Shown here: positions 44,000-55,824 of the stretch, piece after piece
How the letters are laid out: each line of letters opens with the position of its first letter
Position numbering within the stretch: the stretch's first letter is position 1
Assembly (NCBI GenBank): GCA_038380435.1
Contig: JAWZYU010000017.1
Span: 25,543,283 to 25,607,282 of the forward strand
DNA from: Ryuthela nishihirai
Lineage: Eukaryota > Arthropoda > Arachnida > Araneae > Heptathelidae
Reading direction: 5' to 3'
DNA length: 64,000 nt
Translations under genes and position numbers: made by a program
Notes under the pieces: model-generated
The model's database searches: none
Seen by the model: only the letters and a program-made list of their open reading frames with translations
Told to the model about the DNA's origin: nothing

Positions 44000-45530
44000 A
44001 AAAACATCGTAAGTTTCATTTCAATTTCCTCTGAAGAAAAGAGCCTCTGCATTAGGGAAGTGAATCGGTACTTTGTGATAGACATCTGAACTCAGAGCAT
44101 AGAATTCCAGTCGTGATTGATTTCCTTTGGTTTGAAATCATGAGCCCAATACAAAATTCAAAATACATGTGAACACACTAATTCATTAGCATACAATGAT
44201 GTGCAAACAAATTTTATTGACAACCATAAATAACAGACCGGATGTAAAAATTGAAAAACACATTAACGAGGCACAATGTGTAAGACTAGATGTATTATCA
44301 CAGAAATTGCCTTTTTACATTTTCTTGTTGGGTATAAAAACGGACAATACTAATAATAAAATGGCATTACATTTAGAAACGTCAATTCCTACACAGCACA
44401 GGTTTCATCCTTTCATTACATGACATGAAAACTCTCCACCCTGTGTTTCAGTGCAGTTCATTATAAACATCAGAATTAGGCTAATACATATAAATGATCG
44501 TTTTAAATCTACACAAAAATATTACAACAGCGACTAAATTTTAGTTTTCCCTTTCCTGAAGTTTTTGTGTTGTTGTAAAATGTTTTGTGTTTATGCTCTT
44601 TTGCTGTTTTGACTTGTTTCTTGAAATAAATTTTGCAGGCAACATCAAGTATATTGCACAATAATAGAATTGCACTTTTTAGCATTTAAGCTGATTGAAA
44701 CTAGAGCTGTTACATTTCCCATAAGGTAGAAACATGATCCCACTGCTTATTTTTGGCAGGAATCTACTACACTGTGCAATTACAGTTCTGTATATAAGTT
44801 CTATTCACTTGTTATCTAAGTCATTAATAATAAGAGGAATTTTTAAAGTTCTGTATTTGTGCTGCAAAATATTGTAAACCTCATTAAATGCATCCAGAGG
44901 AAAATATCTGACTTTCACGCCATGTAGATGTTTCATTCTGACAACTAACATCTTCTTAGTGAAAAGATTGCTACACTTTCCGGCCCGAAAGCTTTTACCA
45001 TATGCTTCCTCCCACTCTGAACAGTTCCGCTTTAAACCTTGTGAATACTTGTTTCCTGAAATGAAGGAACAATTCTTCAGAAGTCACTGATAAAAGACTG
45101 GTCGAAAGAAGAAGAAAATAAGTCCATCTCAAAAAGCCATGATACAACACAGCAATTAGAAGAGTCAGCCAGTCAGTTCCATGAAAATAATTAAAGGGTA
45201 GAGGGCATTGCAAGCTAATATATTCACAAACTCTCTGCTCTTTTTTTTTCTGTTAATATGAAATATATTCAGGCAGTTCTTGATTTGCACAGTTTTCATT
45301 TATGTAAATTCGGATGTGGCTTATTTAGGTAAGGTTTTAATGAAGTTCTCAATTTGCGTAGTCCGAAAACATACATTTATACAGTTTGAAATTAACTCTC
45401 AAAGTGTGATACAAGAGAACCTGGAAATTCCACTGATAAAACACCTACTTTGTAGAAAAAGTAGAAGAGGCTCACAACACATTGTCAGCTGTGTACAATG
45501 TGAATATCTTGTCTCACCAGTCACTTCTCA
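44000..45530. other. AT-rich interval; possible distal end of the gene 2 transcript
   Basis: On the minus strand CAATAAAATTTGTTTGCACA (about 44200-44220) looks like a poly(A) signal with a downstream GT-rich element, so a minus-strand transcript could end here. 44335-44435 has a diverged copy at 48485-48580 (AAAATGGCATTACATTTAGA / AAAATGGCATTGTATCTGAA; CTACACAGCACAGGTTTC / CTACACAGCACAAGTTTC). No exon was identified. Confidence 0.35.
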
Positions 45531-45541
45531 CTGGGATCAGC

Positions 45542-45590
45542 CCAAGGTTGCCAGATGTCCCAATTTGTGCAGGGCATCTGGCAACCTTGG
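45542..45590. repeat. 16-bp perfect inverted repeat
   Basis: CCAAGGTTGCCAGATG, a 17-base loop, then CATCTGGCAACCTTGG. The arms contain AAGGTTGCCAGAT, which also forms the core of MITE-1 (GAAGGTTGCCAGATCA), so it may be a MITE core remnant. Confidence 0.85.
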
Positions 45591-45790
45591 ACTGTTTTGC
45601 ATAATAAAATCCTGAGTCTTGCATTGACAGCATAAAATATCAAAGACCAAGAGACAATTATAATTACGTTAAATTTAACTTCGTTTTCAATTTTTTTAAT
45701 AGCGACACTTTTTATAAATCCAATGTAGGTTTGCTTTTAATTTAGACTCGAGTATATCCGAATATATGCCGAGGTCCTTAGGTATGAAGT

Positions 45791-46078
45791 TGTTGTTGTT
45801 GGGTTGTTTTACCTCTGAGCGACATTTTTTTGCACACCATGGGCTAAATGGCCAGGTCACATGGACCCCGAAGGCTCAGAGAAGGTTGGGTGAGGGGACT
45901 CACTGGAACAGCTGTTGGGAGACAAATGGTAGCCTCCCGTTAAGGCCATCCAGCGTGTTCTTTAACGTGCACAGGGTATGGCTCTCCCGCACACGGGGCC
46001 ATGGCTTAACGCCCTATCCGATGGACGGCGGCCTTTACCAAGCCCATCGGTGTCCCCTACTGACCGTGGGCAGGGCGG
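45791..46078 (-). repeat. 5'-truncated SINE-A with perfect 12-bp TSD
   Basis: TSD TAGGTATGAAGT (45779-45790, 46079-46090). Headless; it stops after GTGGGCAGGGCGG, at almost the same internal point as the truncated copy at 7962-8247. Confidence 0.94.
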
Positions 46079-46225
46079 TAGGTATGAAGTACCTATACCT
46101 GAGTAACTGGTAATCTAATGCTGGTAAAAAAAAAAATTATAGGATGCCAATCAAATCCAGAATATTTATAGAATTAATTTTTATTTTTTAATGTACTCAT
46201 GTGTTTTTAACATTACACAGTCATA

Positions 46226-47490
46226 TCAGAATAATATGACCACCCACGGAATCGCAGTCTACCCGCCGCCCAGGTGCGTCACAGAGTGCACATGACAAGA
46301 TCGACCACACAGAGATATAAGTGGCTGGCCAGGGCAGATGAGCCATAGTGTGTAACGTGAGTACAATGGGCAGAGGTATTGATTTGACGGCTGTTCAAAA
46401 AGGAATGATCATCGGCTACTGCGCCAAGAATGGAAGCATCTCAAAAACTGCAGTCTTTGTGGGTTGTTTGCGAATTGCTGTAGTAAGGGTGTACCACGAA
46501 TGAATCGCTGGCATATCGAGTACCTCCAGACGTCATAACTGTGGAGACCCAAAGGCCATCGACCCCAGAGAACGTTGCCTCCATTGACTGGTGGGCAATT
46601 GACGTGCAACAGTGCAGCAATTGACCACTCAAATGAATGCTGTGGCACCCAGGTACATGTCCCTGATAACAGTAGAGCAAACCCTGTTACACATGGGTCT
46701 CCGGAGCCAACACTGCATAAAGGCAAACTGCAAAATATGCAAATCAAGAAGTACATTTTATATATTGCTCAACTCCCTTATAAAGGGCCCATGTTAACCA
46801 AGGTCCATTGGCAACGACGCCTTGCACGTTGCCAATGTGCAAGGCACATTGACAACTGCACGGGACAACTGTCATTGGACAGTGGAAAAAGGTTGCCTTC
46901 TCTGACGAATTGAGGTTTCTACACCACAGAAGTGATGGATATGGCGTCAGACGCACGAGAGCCAACACCCAGACACACTTGTCGATCAAGTACAGGGCAG
47001 CAGTGGTTGTGTGCATGTCTGGGGGATATTTTCCTGGTATGATATGGGACTGCTGGTACCACTGGATGGGTCCCTGAATGCCAATGGCTACCTGTCCATT
47101 CTCGCTGACCACATGCATCCCTTCATGTTGGACATTTACCCTGGTGGTGATGGTGTCTACCAACAGGACAATGCGCCCTGCCATGTCACTAAGGTGGTGC
47201 ACGCCTAGTTCCAGGAACACAACAGTGATGTCTCCGTTCTCTCTTGACTAGCAAAATCGGCTGACCTCAATACCATAAAGCACTTGAGGGACCATTTGGA
47301 TCGACAGGTTCGACATGCGGCACACCACATCATCTCCGGAACCTCCGTGCTCTGCTGGAATTCAAATGGGTCCATGTGCCTCTGGCAACCTTCCAGGGCC
47401 TCATTGCATCCATGCCACACCGTCTCGCTGCTGTCATCCAGGCCAAGGGTGGTTATTCCCATTATTAGGTAGGTGATCATATTATTCCGA
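46226..47490 (+). pseudogene. Degenerate Tc1-like transposon and transposase
   Basis: TA-flanked, ends TCAGAATAATATGACCACC and GGTGATCATATTATTCCGA. The transposase starts at about 46368, MGRGIDLTAVQKGMIIGYCA, with frameshifts and stops afterwards; recognisable blocks are VAFSDELRFLH (first Asp), SWYDMGLLVPLDGSLNANGY, YQQDNAPCHVTKVVHA (second Asp) and ADLNTIKHLRDHLDR, where the catalytic Glu (PIEHLWD) is Lys. An insertion of about 50 bp at 46736-46783 disrupts the linker after MGLRSQHCIKA. Confidence 0.87.
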
Positions 47491-47492
47491 TA

Positions 47493-48981
47493 CGATTGTG
47501 TATGTGCATTTATACTAGAAGTTAGGTAGGAATATGTTGGGTAGGCTAATTCATGAATGTACTTCCTTTAACTGGACATTTCAATAATTTCATAAGGAAT
47601 AATTGTTCTCATTTTACATGCCTTAGAGTTACAGTCATTTTCACGAATGTATTAACTATGCAAATCAAGAAGTACATAAATTATTTTTTTTTCACCTTTT
47701 TGGATGCTTTTTCAAAGTTTGTGGGGACTTTATTAGAAATCTGTTTGAAACATAAGTTTTTCAAGTTATTAGTTGAACAAGTTTTGATGTCATTTAACCC
47801 TCCTGGTGTAACACATTTATCCTTCTCTCTGCTTTGTAAGAGCCAGAGTAAAGCTTAATTAACGGTTGTATGGTATTGGTGTCACACCAATAGGAATACA
47901 TTCAAAGAGGAGAATACATTCAAGCCACCTGGAGGGTTAAAAATATCATGAGAGTATCTCCAAAGCACTTTTGTGTCACTTATAGAATCATGTTGTATGG
48001 CGCAGAATTCTTGGAAACAACTTTATGTATTGCTCAACTCCTTTATAATATGAAAATAAGATTACCTTACGTTGCATAAATGTTGTAATTGTCTTCCTTT
48101 AGGTATTGAAAAAAACTTTCATTCTTTTGTTAATGAGAAAGATGACACTGTTTGTTGTATAATATTGTATACAGACATATATAAACATTGCAAACTTGAT
48201 GACTGTGCAGCCTAATCACACCATGTTCAACCAATGATGTATATAATTGAACAAGCGTTGGACCCTTTGATATTAATCATATAGCCACAATTAGTCAAAA
48301 ATATCCCTAAATTCAGATATCTGAACTACTGCTTCACCTTGAGGTGTGACATTGTGAACATCGTCTATCATTAGCAATTATTTTCTTTCATACTTCTTGA
48401 AAGCATGCACATCCCTAAAATTATACACAAAATGATATGGGGGGAAAAATGGGAAAGAAAGTAATGATCAGTATAAGACATGGATGACACTATTAGCAAA
48501 ATGGCATTGTATCTGAAAAAGGCAGTTTCTACACAGCACAAGTTTCTTCCTTTCGTTATATGGCATGAAAGCTATCTGAACTTGTATATTTGTACATTTC
48601 CATCACTTCAAATTTGGCTAGCTTATTAGATTGTCTTATTACACTGGTAGGTGATTTTTCAGGACTGGTTAATAACTATTCCTTAAGTTGCAGCTGATGC
48701 ACATTATAATGACTTCAAAATTAATTAGAAGATATACACACATATTTAATCATTAAATATCAATTACCCTTAACAAATTATTACACATGCAATTAACCTT
48801 TACATTGGTTTAGCGTGGAAGAATTATTAAATATCAATTACCCTTAACAAATTATTACACATGCAATTAACCTTTACATTGGTTTAGCGTGGAAGAATTT
48901 TAGAATAAATTATTTTTTTACACAGAATGAAATGTTTGATGCAATGCATTAAAATAAACTAGTCTTCATAAAATGCAAATT
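47493..48981. other. AT-rich interval with a 74-bp tandem duplication, no gene
   Basis: Contains sequences (47657-47677, 48022-48047) matching the filler in the Tc1 copy just upstream, and the tandem duplication at 48752-48899. It may be part of a long minus-strand 3' UTR of gene 2. No exon was seen. Confidence 0.4.
48752..48899. repeat. Exact 74-bp tandem duplication
   Basis: Two copies (48752-48825, 48826-48899) beginning ATTAAATATCAATTACCC and ending GTTTAGCGTGGAAGAATT show no difference between them, so the event is recent or assembly-related. Confidence 0.95.
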
Positions 48982-48993
48982 ACCTTTCTAATG

Positions 48994-49380
48994 GGGGGCG
49001 GGGGTGGCTTAGTCAGTAGCGCACCAGGCTCGTAATCTGTAGTTCCCAGGTTCGAGTCCCAGCTGGGTCAGCATTGAGATTTATCTCCGCAAAATTCCCC
49101 GCCCTGCCCACAGTCAGTAGGGGACACCGATGGGCTTGGAAAGGCCGCCGTCCGTCAGATGGGACGTTAAGCCGTGGCCCCGTGTGCGGGAGAGCCATAC
49201 CCTGTGCACGTTAAAGAACACGCTGGATGGCCTTGACGGGAGGCTACCATCTGTCTCCAACAGCTGTTCCAGTGGGTCCCCTCCCCCAACCTTCTCTGAG
49301 CCTTCAGGGTCCATGTGACCTGGCCATTTAGCCCATGGTGTGCAAAAAAGTGCTGCTCAGAGGTAAAACAACCCAACCCA
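48994..49380 (+). repeat. Full-length SINE-A with perfect 12-bp TSD
   Basis: Plus-strand copy flanked by ACCTTTCTAATG (48982-48993, 49381-49392). Head GGCTTAGTCAGTAGCGCACC with CTCGTAATCTGTAG. Confidence 0.95.
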
Positions 49381-49573
49381 ACCTTTCTAATGCATTTTTA
49401 AAGTATATCGGCAGTCAGCAATGAAAAGCTATTTTTAGGAAATTTAAAAGTAAAATAATGATATTAGCATTACTTTCATTGTACATTTTCTAATCTTTAA
49501 AATCAATGAGATTTTATGAATAGAGATACAATTTGTTTCCAATGATGTGACAGAACTAAATATAGGCACTGTA

Positions 49574-50864
49574 TGGAAAGTGTTCAAAAAGTTCCTGACA
49601 TGTGTCTGTAGATTTGCACTTATTCCTCCAAAGTTAACAAGCTGACTTGTTGGAAAGCTTGTCTAAACTTGTCATTACATGTTATAAACAAAGGGTATAT
49701 CATCATTTCTCTCTTCTTTGGTGCCATGTAAAGTTCAGTCTGCAAAATCTGTGTGTTGTGGCTATACAACCTACTAAAGACAGGGAAAGATTTTACAGTT
49801 TCACAGGAATGTAGGTTGGAGATGAAAAAAAATTCATTCAGATTTATCACAAGTATATGGAGATCATGCCTGTTTATATTGCACTGTTATGGGATGGATG
49901 AGCAAATTCAAAGAAGGGTAGCAGAGATTCCAAAACCTCCCTCGTGCAGGAAGACCGAAGGAGGCTGTGAATGAGAGAACCATCGCTACTGTTCGTGAAA
50001 TCATTAAGAAAAAGTTCAAGAAATAAGTTTAGATGTCAGTGTATCGATTGGCAGTGTGGAAACAATTATTCATCAACATTTAATTAAAGTTCTAAAAGAT
50101 CTCTGCCAAAATGGGTACCCCTCAAACTGACAGAACAGCAAAAAAAGAGCTGGAGTTGACTCATATGTGCAAGGAGATGCTGTCAATTTTTGAACCTAGT
50201 GGTCCCAAGTGGTTAACAGACAGTGCCACATGTGATGAGATGTGTTTTTATTACTATACAATTCCTAGAAAGATCAACTAGGATTGGGTTGCAGAAGATG
50301 AATCCCATCACCAAATCCTATAACAAGAAGACTTTCACTCAAGGAAGAAGCTGCTCAAAATTCTTTTTCAATTCCCAAGGAGTGGTAGCCATGGACACCT
50401 TAACTGAAAAAATTACTATAAATGGCCAATACTAGACATACATTGCTTTGTGCAAAATGCCTAAGGAAGGTGTGGCATCCAACAACAAGCATGTCAAGAG
50501 TTCTGCTTCTTCATGACAATGCCAGTGCTCACAAAACCTGGCAAGTTACTACTTATCAGGAGCAGGAAAAAATCAAACAGTTGCCCCATCCTGCATATTT
50601 ACCCGATCTCGCACCAAACAATATTTGGTTGTTTCGAAAAATTAAAAAGGAAGTTGCTGGGAAGTCTTTTTCAAGGGTACAAGACCTTGCAAAATGCATT
50701 CATTCAGAGTTGCAGAGTATTCCCCAACAAGAATAAAACTAAGAATTCCAGAATTGGTATAGATGCTGGAGGGGAGTACTTTGAAGGAGAGTAGCTTTGC
50801 CAAGGTAAGTGCAATGGTTTTAGTTCTGCAGATGCACCATCAAGAACTTTTTGAATGTTCCTCG
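49574..50864 (+). pseudogene. Dead mariner-family transposon
   Basis: TA-flanked, with imperfect inverted ends around TTCAAAAAGTTC. The + strand encodes, over several frames and stops, VSIGSVETIIHQHLI, LPKWVPLKLTEQQKKELELT, GPKWLTDSATCDEMCFYYYT (first Asp in the usual GDE position), VLLLHDNASAHK (second Asp) and HPAYLPDLAPNNIW. In mariner D,D34D transposases the last block is SPDLAPSD; here the catalytic third Asp is Asn. Multiple stops confirm loss of function. Confidence 0.85.
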
Positions 50865-51156
50865 TAAATCCATTGTTAAATTAAAAAACCCGTTATCCTC
50901 CTTAATCAACATCTACCACTACTTTCACGGGTTTCACATGAGCAGTAATGAAACATGAAGTAATGTTTGCCTCACAAATGACTTGCAAGAAAAAAAAAAT
51001 AGTGAAAATCAAGCAGAAACTTGTAAATGTATATTTGGCTTCAGCTAAGACTAGCACTGATGTCTTGTTCTCAGGGAAAATAGATATTTAAACCGATTAA
51101 AGCTCTCTTTAAGCTGCTTGGAGAATAGCAAAATAAAGGTCATTCATAGAAATATA

Positions 51157-51357
51157 GTGTCCCATGGCCAAATGGTTAGCACACCTGGCTACTGATCAAA
51201 GGGACATGGGTTAGAGCCCCAAATAAGGCATGGATGTTTGTTGTTTTTTCTGCTGAGGTCCTGCCATCCTCACAGACATTCTACTGTGGCATATTAAACT
51301 GACAGGCTCCTATCAGACCTCTGCAGCAAGCAGCCGAATGAGGGGATATTTATTATT
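51157..51357 (+). repeat. SINE-B with 11-bp TSD
   Basis: Plus-strand SINE-B; ATAGAAATATA lies at 51146-51156 and 51358-51368. Head GTCCCATGGCCAAATGGTTAG, body TCTGCTGAGGTCCTGCCATC. Confidence 0.92.
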
Positions 51358-51369
51358 ATAGAAATATAT

Positions 51370-53466
51370 CAAAATGTTCACAATGCATGAGGAGGGAAAA
51401 AAAAAACAAATCAGGTACCCAGATTTCCAAAATTGCTCTTTTTAAGAATTCATATGCATAGAGCTGCAACAGATGTGAATGACTATTGAATAAAAAAGAA
51501 AATAATACGTAAGTTCTGTTGTACTTAAAACAAATTTCAAGGCAAACTATTTTACATCAATTTTGGGCTAATTTCTGTCCACAAAACTGAAGTGGAATTC
51601 CTAGTGCCAGTTGCTTTGACACAAATTTTAAGTTCTTATTTTGATGCAAACATTTATATCTGAGATTTTTTTCAATTAAAATGAATCCTGATAATTAAAT
51701 CTTAATTCTGACAAATTAAGATCAAGATCATTTCTGACAAATCATTTGGCAAAGTCACTCATAGTTCTAAGAAAATAACAGAAACCTGAAATTTCAATAG
51801 AATTCAGAAAGGAAAAATAAATCATTATAAAGTACTTGTATGATTAAACAGATCAGTATATAATATTAATATATTTCCAGGTCATCTACTCAATTATAAA
51901 TCACAATTAGTGCATAATGGAAAAGAACATTTAAGTATTTAAATTCTTTTCCAAGGTTTACTATTTTAACCAATGAATTTGCTTTAAAAGGTACCCTGCT
52001 CAGAGCCATTCACAATTCATCATAGAAAACATGTCAAATCCCCTAAAAGATTCCTTTAGAATTTAAACAAATCTGGATTTCTTTTTTACTTTGAAAAAGT
52101 AGGAACAATAATGCATAATTAAACAAGTTTCAGTTAGAAATGTAAATTTGCTTTACCAATATTGTTTAATTTTTGAATGGTTTTGGTTTCAGCAATATTT
52201 TTTTCAGTTACAACTCTTTAAACACAGGAATCAATGGATTTTATGGATTCACTTTTTGGTTTCAATGCCTTTAACATACAAATGACCTAAAAAGTGTGAC
52301 AACTCTTGTACACATTATAGACTAGTAATTATGGAAAGACAATGAAATTACAATGTTCAAGATGATTACAGTATTTAGCACAATGAAAGATACATAAGAC
52401 AGTACCCTGGCTCTTACTCTTTTTTGCTTTATCGTATTTAATGTTATAAAGTGATAAATTTTATAACTAAAATTGTTAGTTAAGGAAGACAATATAACTT
52501 TGATATTCAATTAAAATTTTTGTTTTTCCTATGAATTTAAGAAAAAAAAAATTCTACTGTTTACCACAGACCAGACTTTACAAAATGAATTAGAACTTGT
52601 GAAGACAAATTTCTAGGCGAATGTTTTCAGCAGGGTTCTCTGAAACCCTTGGATTCAATAGATACCTAAATACTTCATTTCAATTTTTTTATTTGAAAAG
52701 TGTAGAAAATGGAAATGAGTTTTTTCTACATTTTGCACAATGAAAAAAAAAAATACCATCCCAATTTCAGCTTTTATAGAATTTTTCACAATTTACTGAT
52801 GATCTACTTCTGTTCAATGAGGTTATTACTACTATCATTTTGTTTTATTTTCACCATTTTATTTCAGGTTTCCTACTTGTCAGCAGTGGCAGAGTTTTCT
52901 GAACACTAATCCACACTTTAAAAAGGCTGCAGACCCTTAATGATCTGTACTTGTACTTTTGATCTGTATGCAAACTATGATAAAAATGTGAAGATAATCA
53001 TCGAGTGAATCAGAAGATACAAGAGAGCTTCGAAGACATGAAAATTGAAGTATAGAATTGCAATGGTATCATACTTTATCATAATATTTTTATCAAACAC
53101 TCTTTAGTCTTGCTAATAAGTAACCCTAATGATAACCCATATTTTTAGTGGTGGTGGAAACGTGGCTATTATACAAGTGAAATACAATAATTTTTACACC
53201 TGTATTTCAATGAATCCTTTCTAAATAATTAATGATCTAAAAATCTATTCCAATAAGCCAATTTACTGGCTTTACTTTGTATAATGGAAGGAAATACACC
53301 TTCCTTAAAGGAAATACACCAGGAAGAATCAGATTTTACAGCTTGTTATATTATTTAACCCTTAAAGTGTCCAAAGTGGATTTACCATTTTTTTTAAATT
53401 AAACGTAAGTAGCCTGCATTTAAATTTGAATTTCTGTTCCCTTATTATTCATAATGAAATGCTCTC
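51370..53466. other. Long AT-rich interval without recognisable features
   Basis: About 2.1 kb free of the SINE, MITE and hAT families that fill the rest of the window. Given the gene 2 stop at 55599 on the minus strand, it may be 3' UTR or spacer. Open frames are short and low-complexity. Confidence 0.4.
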
Positions 53467-53474
53467 TCATTTGA

Positions 53475-53846
53475 GTTTGGGTTGTTTTACCTCTGAGCAG
53501 CACTTTTTTTGCACAAAATGGGCTAATGCCAGGTCACAAAGATCCCAGGGTCTTAGAGATAGTTGGGGGGAGGGACCCACTGAACAGCTGCTGGAGAGAG
53601 ATGGCTTTCCATCAAGGCCATCCAGCAAGTTCCTTAACGTAGCAGGATATCTCTCTCCCGTACACAGACCATGGCTTAATATCCCATCTGATGGATGGCA
53701 GTCTTTCCAATCCCATCAATGTTCCCTACTGATCAAGGGCAGAGTGGGGAGTTTTGCAGAGATAAAGTTCAATGTTGGCCCAGGCAGAACTTGAACCTGG
53801 AACTGCAGATTAAAAGCCTGGTGCACTAATGACTGAGCCACCCCCT
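53475..53846 (-). repeat. Old SINE-A copy with short TSD
   Basis: Minus-strand, diverged throughout (many C-to-T and G-to-A changes). TCATTTGA occurs at 53467-53474 and 53847-53854, a shortened TSD. Confidence 0.88.
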
Positions 53847-53854
53847 TCATTTGA

Positions 53855-55598
53855 TATGTAACATGACCTATATTTATGTGTGTGTGTGTGTATTAGTTAC
53901 TGCAGGATAAAAGTCTAAAGTGCAGTTTTCTGCTGAAAAAAGGTAAAAATCATCTTGTTACAATTGCATTCATTGTGAGAAACCTGACACTTTAAGGGTT
54001 TAATATCTATGTGAATTAATAATGCATATGTGTAAACATACGCAATGTGCCTCTATATTTTTTGGCACTCTTGATACACTACTTCAATTTTGGGACACTT
54101 GACCATTTATTTTTGCCAACTAAAATTAAGTAATATTTAAAGTAGAAAGTCATCAATCCTTTGAAATATGCAATGGTTAAACATTAAAAAAATTTAAATA
54201 AATTTTATACTAAAAAAATATCAAAATAGAAAATAAAGATGAAAATTATGTAAATAAAGAGCAAATAATTTAAAAGTATGTGTTTACATATATAATTCTT
54301 CTCAATATGCTTTATAAGTTGAACGTGCATTATGAACATGAGGTGAACATCCATTACTAATCAGTTCTAATGACAATATGAAGTGCAGATTTGCTCACAT
54401 TTTAATTCTTTTGTAATTATTTGGAGTTTAAAAAAATGTCTTTATTCTGTTAACTATTTGTCTAATTCCACAACAAGATTTTTTGTAAAATTTCTTTTGG
54501 CTCTCAGTGAAGTCATATTCTTTTGTCACAGCTCTTCATCTTTATATATTTTTCTGAATTCTAATGCAATTAATGTTTTACCTACAGGTTTTCAATAAAC
54601 AAAGGAAGCATATGTGTTCTTGGCTAGTTTGTGGTAGATATTCATACAAATTCTGTGATTCTTACTTGAGAAGTTAGAATGTATTGGGATAAAATATATG
54701 CACATTTTGGTATCAAAATAGACTCTGACAGGTTTTTATACACACGACAGAAACCTTTTTTTTTTGCATTCTAGTAAAGATATTTAGGTAAGTTGGTATA
54801 AACACAAGTGATATGTCAAATGCACTTATAATTTATTCCTTTTTAGTGCTAGTGATAATGTAATGAGCAATAATATTCAAAAATGAATATCACAAATAAT
54901 GTATGATTGTCTTCTTATAAATAATATATAATCTTAGGACATTAAATCTTGATGTGGAAATTTGGCAACAAATCTTAGCTGTTCATTATAGTTTGAACAA
55001 TTACATATTATGAAAATAAAAAGAAATTGAGTATGAAAGGAAATACATCATTTTTCAATATCAATTCAAAATTCAAGTCAAATTATGCATAAATGCAAAT
55101 GTTAAAAATAACATTTTCTAGACCTCATAGTTAAGGCAAGATTCAAAAAGCTTTAACCCTTAGGCATCAAAAACTAGCTGCTCACAGAAAAATTCATTAA
55201 GCAATACATGAGGAATACGAATGAAAAAAATAAAAATCTACAGCAATGCAAACTGCTAGCCTTAAACATCGATAATAAATATATTACATATATTTTGTAC
55301 CAAAGATATTTATACAGTGAATGATTTGTTCAACACCACAGTGATATTTACAAAATGATGAAATCAACTAATAATTTATATATATTGATTACTACCAAAG
55401 CATGTTACAAAATTTTATACATTAAAACTGCAATGATAGTTGTTAAAGAGTGATACTGATATTGCACTACATTAAAAATGATTGTAAAATGCTACCCGAT
55501 ATATATATACAGTGGAAGAGATGACGAAGACTGTAAAAGCAGCCACACATATTTCCCATTTTAAGTAGGAAAGGCAAGTCTATTAAATTTCATGAGCA
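53855..55598 (-). other. Probable gene 2 3' UTR, AT-rich
   Basis: Directly downstream of the minus-strand stop at 55599. Several AATAAA motifs exist on the minus strand, so the end of the transcript cannot be fixed. A (TG)n run lies at about 53877-53892. Confidence 0.45.
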
Positions 55599-55664
55599 TC
55601 AAGACATGTACTGTGGTGGACGACGAATCAAACTCTCCAATTCTCTTTGCTTCAATAATAAGCC
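55599..55664 (-). CDS. Gene 2, last coding exon
   Basis: Minus-strand exon after the acceptor ATTTTCATTTACTAG. It reads GLLLKQRELESLIRRPPQYM, S and TGA. Joined to the 59632-59718 exon (both in phase 0) it gives ..ILQQLSTLRQ, then GLLLKQRELESL.., an uninterrupted amphipathic helix typical of a coiled coil, followed by a short basic/proline tail. Only this frame is compatible with the upstream exon, whose other two frames contain stops. The acceptor region is exactly duplicated at 59284-59327 in the same intron. The family was not recognised. Confidence 0.72.
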   Translation of the reverse strand, partial: GLLLKQRELESLIRRPPQYMS

Positions 55665-55824
55665 CTAGTAAATGAAAATAATTACATATGTATGAATAAG
55701 AGAAATATAATAATGAAAATTAGAAGTAAAAAAAAGAGTCTTTCCCATCTTTATGTCTATAAACAATTTTACAACAGAATTATATTGATATTAAGGATTT
55801 TTGCTACTTTCTTGCATTTAAACA

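Noticed and set aside
44995..45213. Hydrophobic minus-strand open frame of 72 codons
   Set aside because: No homologous pattern, no acceptor/donor pair in phase with gene 2, and composition like the surrounding AT-rich DNA.
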